Notes under the pieces: generated by a model
What the model was told of the DNA's origin: nothing
Database searches by the model: none
Seen by the model: only the letters and a program-made list of their open reading frames with translations
Program-made: the position numbers and the translations under genes
NCBI GenBank assembly: GCA_002335605.1
Contig: BEDY01000009.1
Span: forward strand, 248,001-312,000
DNA length: 64,000 nucleotides
Origin: Prillingera fragicola
Lineage: Eukaryota; Basidiomycota; Tremellomycetes; Trichosporonales; Trichosporonaceae
Direction: 5' to 3'
Shown: one piece after another, positions 57,707 through 64,000 of the stretch
Position numbering within the stretch: the stretch's first letter is position 1
Layout: every line of letters begins with the position of its first letter

Positions 57707-58293
57707 GTGCGATTTAGCCATCTTTCGCAACATGACCCCTCCCCTCACAACTACCACCACAACCACAACCGCACACCCTGGAACATGAGGCAACTAGCTA
57801 GCCTCTGGCCAACCAATCCCTCTTGACCTGTCTTCCTTCACCTATGCCACCCATACACGTCCCTTACTTGACTCCAATCACTAGACTTGCGGTCGCTCTC
57901 AGACAGCGACCGATGCTACCCGACGCTCTTTGCTCGCTGAACTATGGAACAATTGGGCCAATCGTCTCCGCCCACAGCTCGAGCCGCATGCATAGCACTA
58001 CGCTCTTTCACAGGTGTCGCGGGTGCTCGAGTGCACAAGACTGACCTGCTCACGTCACTGATGGCCAGGTGAGTATTGATCTCGCTTCCGGGAGTCAATC
58101 GTCGGTAGTGCATGATTGGTCACACTCTCGTGCATCTGTCATTTCAAGAAACGCAGGCAGGGGCTTCACTGAAACCTACAAAAAAAGGCAAAAGGCGGAC
58201 CGTACGCGAACGAGACTCGCGAGATTGAAGCAATGGCGCAAGATTAGATTAGTCGCAAATGACGTGGAAGTATGGTTCTAGCGAGACAGCACC
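57707..58293. other. Convergent intergenic region
   Basis: 3' flanks of the GPI-protein gene and the coiled-coil gene. Nothing further supported. Confidence 0.45.
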
Positions 58294-60569
58294 TTAGCTG
58301 TGGGCGGGGTTCTTGAGAGCGAGAAGCTTGACCTGGCGCTCGCGGTCGTCGGCTGCCTTTTGCGCGCGCATGTCGTCCATCTCCTGAGTGCTGTGTGGGT
58401 CAGTACACAACTCTTGACACGGCCACTGCTACACTTACCGCTCGGCTATCTGGGCGGTCAGGCCCGCCGCGTGGTCGCGGCGCTCCTCAAAGTCGTTTTC
58501 GGCGTTGCGTAGCTCGCCCTCAATCTTCTCGTAACGCTCCTTCTCCTTGAGGAAACGCATGCGAGCCTTGTGCTCGCGCGAGGTCCATTTGGTGAGGCGG
58601 CCCTGGCTCTCACGCTCGGCCTTGATTGCGTCCTTTTGCAGGTTGGTCAGGCGGCCCAGGTCACGGATACCCAGCTGCACGGCCTTGCCCTGCTCCCTGG
58701 CCTCAGACTTGAGGAGCTTGGCCAGCTTGCGAGCGTCCTTCTTCTCCATTGCAGACAGCTTGGCCAGTGTTGCCTGGTCGAGGACACGCTCCGAGATCTC
58801 GGCGCGCATGTGAATGTCATCTCGTCCGAGAACCTCCTCGGGCTGGGTGCCGACACTCAAGCCAGCACCACGTCCAAAGGCACCACTGCGGCGACCAATG
58901 GTACCACCGTTGGCGGCACGCGACAGGGTACCGTTCCGGCCCATAGTGTTGGCACGCGAGATGACAGTGTTGGAGCGGCCCATAAAGTCGGAGCGCTCAT
59001 TGGCAGCAAAGCGGCTGTCCGGTCGGTCGTACACAGGCTGAGGACGGCGGCCAAAGCTCGAGCGGGGCCTTACGGGGCCATCGTCTTGCAGCTGGTGGCC
59101 ATGCATTTCGCCGCCTTGCGTCTGTTGGGCACGCATTTCGCCGCCTTGCAGCATGTGTTGGTGATCGGCCGTCGCAATCTGGCCGAGGGCAATCGGGGCG
59201 GGGCCGACAATGTCATCGGCAATGGCGGGGAGGCGAGAATTGCGCACAGACTGCGACGGCGACAGATGGCCCTCACGATAGGACGACACTCGCCGCACAC
59301 GCGGGTTGTCATAGGGGTCCTCGTGGTCCACATGGCGGTGGCTGAACAGGCCAGCCGCTGCTGACTGAGGACGCTCAGTGAATCCAACACCGCTAACGCC
59401 ACGCTGGTTGCGCGACTGCAGGGACTCGGGCTGAGCAGACTTAGGACGGGGGACGCGCTCATACTCGTCAGGCCTTCCCTCGTAGAACACGGGCTGACCG
59501 CATGACGGGGGGCGCGAGATTTCTGACGGGTCGGCTACGTGGTCGTTCGGATGCAGAGCGTTGCGAGTGCTTGTCGTGCGCGACGGCACTTCGCGATTGT
59601 GGTGGTGGGCGGCAGCTGAGCCGAGGGCGGCACCGACTCCTGCACCAGCGACACCAGCTACAGCCTTGCCCTTGTCGCCACGCTTGGAGGCAATCGAAGT
59701 CCGGCGAGACAGTGCCACCGGCTCTTCGAGCGGCCGGTCATAATGAGTGACTGGCTCTTGGGGCTTGTCAATGTACGAGCGGGATGCACGGCTCGGGAGT
59801 CTGCCGTCGTTAGCAATACGTCAAGGTCACAAAGTGGCTCCACTTACTCGGGACGAGGCTCGGTTTCCATAGCTCGACCAAAGGTGTTGGTAGGAGACGT
59901 GGCGTTCTGTTGGCTATTCACATACTCGGTGGCGGCCAAAGTGGTAATATCTTGGCCGGGCTGAATGCCGCCATTGGCATTTGAGGAGGGATAGTCAACA
60001 GCTGTGTAGTTGCCATCAGAGGGTACGATGCTCTTGGAGACAATGTGTCCATCCGAAACAGTGAGGCTGTTGGTCCGGCGAAGCAAGTTGTTGACGCCGG
60101 CATCTCCGGATGGACCATTCGCAGCTAGCGGTTGCGCTGAGGTGGACGCGGTGGCAGGCATGCTGAGTGCCATTGGGACTGGGGCAATGATCCTGGTTGA
60201 CTCGGGAGAGGGTTTGACAGGCTCCGAGTTTAAATCCTTTTCAGCGGCACGCGGAGTCTCGTCCTCGTGGTCAAGAGAACTTCCCAGAGCGGCAAAAGAC
60301 GTCGACGGTGCCCGGCGATCTGGGCGAGTAGGTGTTGTGGGAGTGACCACTACGAGGTCGTCTTCAGAGGTCGAAGACGATGCGGACAAATCCTTGGTAG
60401 CCAGAGGAGCTCCTTCTCGACTAGGGGATGGAGAGTCTGGCGCCTGACGGACGTCACTCGGATAGATCTTCTTGAGAAGTGGGCGCGAAAGGAGGCCGAC
60501 GAGACCGAGCTCGACAGCAGTCTCTGCGGTAGCAGCGAGGTTCACGATGGGCAGTTGTTTGGTGGGCAA
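58294..60569 (-). CDS. Large coiled-coil protein with disordered N-terminus, function unknown
   Basis: The start is the ATG at 60569 (MPTKQLPIVNLAATAE); the stop is at 58294-58296 after LKNPAHS. The first 240 residues are Ser/Thr/Pro-rich with LLRRTNSLTVSDGH. A short Gly/Ala-rich hydrophobic stretch (VAGVAGAGVGAALGSAAA) lies in exon 2, followed by an Arg/Ser/Gln-rich region. The C-terminal 170 residues form a long charged helix: LDQATLAKLSAMEKKDARKL, then KAERESQGRLTKWTSREHKA and AENDFEERRDHAAGLTAQIA. Three exons. A helical C-terminal region of this sort is common in a fungal family of unknown role; I cannot name it with confidence. Confidence 0.65.
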
Positions 60570-60992
60570 GAGCTGTCGGGGCTAGCGACAACGATTGACC
60601 AGTGTGTGTAGTAGGGGAGTGAGAGGGAGAGAGTGGTGGCTAGAGAGACAAATTAGTCTGTTCTGGAGAACACTCTCTGCCCCAAGGTCTTTCCACCACC
60701 ACTTTGAGCACATCCCGCGTAAATGACGCCAAGAGTGGTAGAGCAGCAAGGGCGCAGGCCGATGACGCGGGAGCAGATCCCCTGCCAGGCAATGTATGAC
60801 GTAACACGAGGGGGATCGACGTCGGCCTTGCCTTGGAGCACTTGGGATTAGCCGAAAATACCGCCGCTAGTACCTGTGGCACTGACCACGTGGCCCAACG
60901 TGGCATTGGTTCCGTCAGCAATCGCGTCCCCTCATCACCCATTATGATGTTCAGCTTGACACGACCACTTCAGCAACAGCACTCGACACATC
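60570..60992. promoter_or_regulatory. Divergent promoter region of the coiled-coil gene and SPC1
   Basis: About 420 bases between divergent starts, with one CACGTG core near 60888. No gene seen. Confidence 0.4.
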
Positions 60993-61520
60993 ATGGACAG
61001 CCTCCCACCAGCTGTGCAGCGCGTCCTCGAGGGAGGAATAGTAGGTTCAACGTCATTTCCAGTCGCTGATAGTCTTAGGACCACTACTCGCAGCAGCAGG
61101 CCGAGTGGTACTCGCAGATCTACCTCGTGCTCCTCGTCGTGAGTGGCAGCTGCTCGCTGCCGAAATCCATCTGTGTGTCGCTGATGCCGATGCTCTGTTC
61201 TTGTCTCTCCTAATAAACTTGCTGGGACCGTCTACACTGTCACCAATGCTCATGTTCGTTACGTGCCCAACCATCAACGAACGCCGCTACCGAACAGGTC
61301 GTCTCGTTTGCTGTCAGCTACGCCACGTCGTCGGTGCTCGTCGCCCTCAAGATCTTTGGCGCAGGATTTGTCCTGCTGATGCTTGTGAGTGTATCCACTT
61401 GTCTATTTTCTAGATCGTTAGCTCACGCTCGAACAGGCGTGTGTTCCCCCCTGGCCCTTCCTCAACCGGCACCCAGTCAAGTGGCTGTCAGTGCGCAAGG
61501 CTCCGGAGAAGGTCCAGTGA
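60993..61520 (+). CDS. SPC1: Signal peptidase complex subunit SPC1
   Basis: Four small exons (60993-61040, 61079-61138, 61298-61384, 61437-61520) give 92 residues with every phase closing. The start MDSLPPAVQRVLEGGI leads to DHYSQQQAEWYSQ, the amphipathic segment before TM1. Two TM helices follow (IYLVLLVVVSFAVSYAT and VLVALKIFGAGFVLLMLA). The C-terminus VPPWPFLNRHPVKWLSV matches the PPWP-x(4)-HP-x-KW signature of SPC1/SPCS1. Length and two-TM hairpin fit the 12-kDa endoplasmic reticulum subunit. No exon is long enough to stand out as an ORF, so automated calling could miss it. Confidence 0.9.
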
Positions 61521-62174
61521 AGCGTTGTCCACGTTACGAGGGCCGAAACGGATATTGCGACGCAAGAATTGACACAGTTGTATCATCATCGTATGCCACT
61601 TTAGAGCTCGACAGCTATCCACTAGGTTGTGGGCACAAGCAGATCAAAGCCGAATACTACTCACCAAGGCGGCAGCCTGGGGCTTCCGCACCGCCGATGT
61701 TACAGGCTTGTCACGCTCACCCCAGTCAGCACGGAGCCTTCTGTCCCTCCCCCCGGCTGCTCTGTCAGAGCTTCTGTATCTGGAAATCACAGCTGGTATG
61801 ACTACTGCTGCCTTGAGCAGCCTTGGGAGTCTCGGGAGCTTTCGTCATTGGGCGCTTATCTCAGTTCTTTGTGTGAGATACCGGCCAAAGGTTAGAAAAG
61901 AATTGGGCAGCTTGCGTCTGTGCACGGTCCATGCGGCCAAAGCGGTGGCGATTGCGGAGCCTTGTCTGTCCTGTATCAAGTACAGGTATTTTTCCGTTGA
62001 TGCTATTTACTTCACTTACAGTCTTGCTCATACACAACGACCATACGCTACCGATAATCTTCACAGGTAGTCCACTCTCCACACGAGACCTACGCCATTT
62101 GAACCATCTCGTCCTGTCGTTGCTCCTCCGTCCGAGCTTGTCTCCGCCCCTAGTGATTTCGCAACCCGGATACC
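61521..62174. other. Intergenic region between two plus-strand genes
   Basis: 3' flank of SPC1 and promoter of the next gene. ORFs up to about 150 codons overlap on several frames without coding character. Confidence 0.4.
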
Positions 62175-63414
62175 ATGCCAAACTCGGGCCACGATTCAGG
62201 AGTACCACCTTCCCCGTACTGGTCTACTTGGGGCCTATCGGGGACATCCTGGCGGACCTCCATCTTGCCATTGTTTGCGCGCACTTACGAGCCGTTATTG
62301 CCGTCGAGTCTGTCCACAGCTGCAATCCTGCCCATGGAATCGGTGTGCCCAAGCTGAGCCAGACGAGGAGCTCGATTCGTCTCTCGAGGACCTGTCTGCG
62401 TCCTCTTGGGACAGAGACCTCTCGCTGAATTCGCTAAGCTCCTCTGCCTCTGTCTCTTCCAGTTCAGGCCCCTCAGACGCAAGCGCCAGCATCCCGGCTG
62501 ATGCACTCGTGCTCCGACGCGCTTCATCCGTCTCCTCCGAGTCTCCAAAACTAATGACACTGGCAGCTTCGCCACCAAGCATCCCCGTACCCACCCGCAT
62601 CCCCCACAACACCTCGTCTCACGCGTCCTCTGCTTCCTCGCTCTCCTCCAATTCCTCCGTTGAAAGCGATACCCCACTCATACTCCTTCACCCCCCACCA
62701 TCGCCACCGACGCCATGTCCAGCACGGAAAGTTTTCAAATCATGCCTATCCCGCTCCAGCCCCCGTCAACCCCGCACAGTCTCCTTTGGCAAAGCAATAA
62801 CGACAGTGTACGAGCCGCCAGAGCGAGACCAAGTCGACGAGCAAGACAAATTTGAGGACATACCACTCGACCCGGCCTTTGCGTCCGTATACACCAATGC
62901 CGCTTCACGGTCCGATCCGCCCTCGCCGAGCGTGTACGTCCTCCCCGCGCCCCCTCGGCGATCCCAGCGAGACATGGCCGAGCGGGCGCCGGCCTACGTG
63001 CCGTCCTCCCCGCCACGCGCGTCACCTCTTACGCGTCGCCACACTCCCCTGCCAGGCGATGGCGTGTCTCCCAGCTCTCTGCAGCGGCTTGCGCTGCTTC
63101 TCGAAAGTGCCCAGTCTCTGAGGCAGGGGAGGCAACTCGCCAATCTTCCGGACGAAGAGTTTCTTGTCGCCGTATATAGTCTCGCTGGTGCTGCGCTGGC
63201 GGGCACGGCTGAGCGGGCACTCTGGGCTTTGGCGGTGAGGGTGTTTGATACCGTCCACGCTACTATGAGTGGTCGCGAACGTAGCGAGCTGTCCGACGCC
63301 GGAGTGGGTGTTGAGCCAATGGCGGACGCAACGCGGTTGTTGAACATTGCTCTGGGGGATGAAAGGATGCGGCCTACCTTTGCTGCCATTGCGGCTGCGC
63401 TGGCTAGCACTTGA
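62175..63414 (+). CDS. Ser/Pro-rich protein with a C-terminal helical region, function unknown
   Basis: The likely start is the ATG at 62175 (MPNSGHDSGVPPSPYW). The best model has a 55-nt intron at 62308-62362 (weak GTCTGT donor, GCTGAGCCAG acceptor), giving 394 residues in frame. The middle is Ser-rich, with repeated clusters (DLSASSWDRDLSLNSLSSSA). It contains a basic block, PRQPRTVSFGKAITTVYEPP, whose RTVSF fits the loose PP1-docking RVxF pattern; that is only a pattern match. The last 110 residues look folded and helical (SSLQRLALLLESAQSLRQG; TAERALWALAVRVFDTVHA). No known family is recognised. Confidence 0.55.
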
Positions 63415-63774
63415 TAAGGGACGACATGCAAGTATGCTGCAACGGGAGCGCAACGCAGCATGGATCAGACGTAGCATTGCAACCATGACACAACATTTGA
63501 ATGCTAATTACAGACGGCTCGACCAGAACCTAATCTCTGTGAGCCGCCGAGGACGATGCGAGAATTGGTGGGGGTTGGGGGTGGAGAGATGTGGCGAATG
63601 GCGGAAAGTGACAATGCCGTGGTGTTGCGCTTGGGAGGGCAAAGGGTGGAAGTGGTTGGTTGAAACGGGGTATTGCCTTTGGTTTGGGGTAAAATGCTTT
63701 TTTGGCTTCTGACTTTGATGCTTTGCTTTGCTCGTCTTCATGCTTGAATCATTCTGTTACGCCGTTGAACCAGG
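63415..63774. other. Convergent intergenic region
   Basis: 3' flanks of the Ser/Pro-rich gene and the gene entering from the right edge; no structure seen. Confidence 0.4.
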
Positions 63775-64000
63775 CTACCACCCATGCATGCGGTAGCTTG
63801 GGTCCGAGTGCTCGCCGCGCCGGGCGAGATCACGGCGGTATCGCTGACGCGCCGCGTCGGTCTGGTCGCCTTCCGTGTTAGAGCGGACCATGGCCGGCGC
63901 ATGGATGTGGCCCATGGCATGGACTGGCGAAAGGCGGCTTGGCGCGTGCTTGTGGGTCGGCGACGGGGACATGCCCTCCGAGTGATGCCCAGAGGTAATG
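63775..64000 (-). CDS. 3' end of a gene cut by the right edge
   Basis: An open frame enters from the right edge and ends at TAG (63775-63777). It reads TSGHHSEGMSPSPTHKHAPS, then a His/Pro/Met-rich stretch, a charged DAARQRYRRDLARRGE and the C-terminus DPSYRMHGW. Composition is low complexity and no domain is recognisable. The start and any upstream exons are outside the window. Confidence 0.5.
   Translation of the reverse strand, partial: ITSGHHSEGMSPSPTHKHAPSRLSPVHAMGHIHAPAMVRSNTEGDQTDAARQRYRRDLARRGEHSDPSYRMHGW

Noticed and set aside
1..64000. General enrichment of CACGTG sites
   Set aside because: The dozen or so copies seen are no more than expected for a 6-mer in 64 kb. Only the palindromic and paired arrangements were kept.

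Overview
The window looks like nuclear DNA of a basidiomycete yeast, most plausibly Tremellomycetes (Trichosporonales-like). This is inference. What I see: almost every gene is split by many short GT-AG introns, often 35-60 nt, with a CTRAC-type branch site just before the acceptor; genes are tightly packed on both strands; coding GC is high; and the proteins (TSC1 hamartin, pinin, ARP8, RIX7, alpha-tubulin, neutral trehalase) are eukaryotic. I saw no convincing mobile element, tRNA, rRNA or CRISPR.

Layout. 1-2.3 kb: the 3' part of an unrecognised gene from the left edge, then a small Gln/Pro-rich gene. 2.9-8.5 kb: an STK16/Env7-type kinase (-), the CCA-adding tRNA nucleotidyltransferase (+) and an anion:cation symporter-type MFS transporter (-). 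9.8-18 kb: an acidic Ser-rich protein (-), the 60S assembly AAA ATPase RIX7 (-) divergent from the INO80 subunit ARP8 (+), and a pinin homologue (+). 18-26 kb: hamartin TSC1 (-) divergent from an SFP1-like zinc-finger factor (+), then mitochondrial ribosomal protein mL46 (-) divergent from the 60S assembly factor MRT4 (+). TSC1 acts upstream of TORC1 and SFP1 downstream of it, so 12-26 kb is rich in TOR and ribosome-production genes. 26.5-35.2 kb: a two-TM protein, a very large CaMKK-type kinase (-), a 2.3 kb gene-poor interval and an unrecognised 564-residue protein (+).

35.4-40.1 kb is the most unusual part. Four small genes (called A-D here) encode diverged members of one protein family that I cannot name. 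They share a proline-rich centre ending in a Trp-Cys-(Asp/Lys)-(Tyr/Glu) motif and a phase-1 intron just after it. A and B lie on the minus strand, C and D on the plus strand, and a hotdog thioesterase sits between the pairs. Next is a nitrilase-fold protein (-) whose catalytic cysteine is replaced by glycine.

42.5-64 kb: alpha-tubulin TUB1 (-), a monoacylglycerol-lipase-like hydrolase (-), an unrecognised protein (-), neutral trehalase (+) with an apparent +1 frameshift, a SAM methyltransferase with a long disordered N-terminus (-), a small Ser/Ala-rich GPI-anchored wall protein (+), a coiled-coil protein (-), signal peptidase subunit SPC1 (+), a Ser/Pro-rich protein (+) and the 3' end of a gene entering from the right edge (-).

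Exon borders were read by eye from splice signals and reading frame. Gene ends are usually firm; internal borders are best guesses unless exact positions are given.
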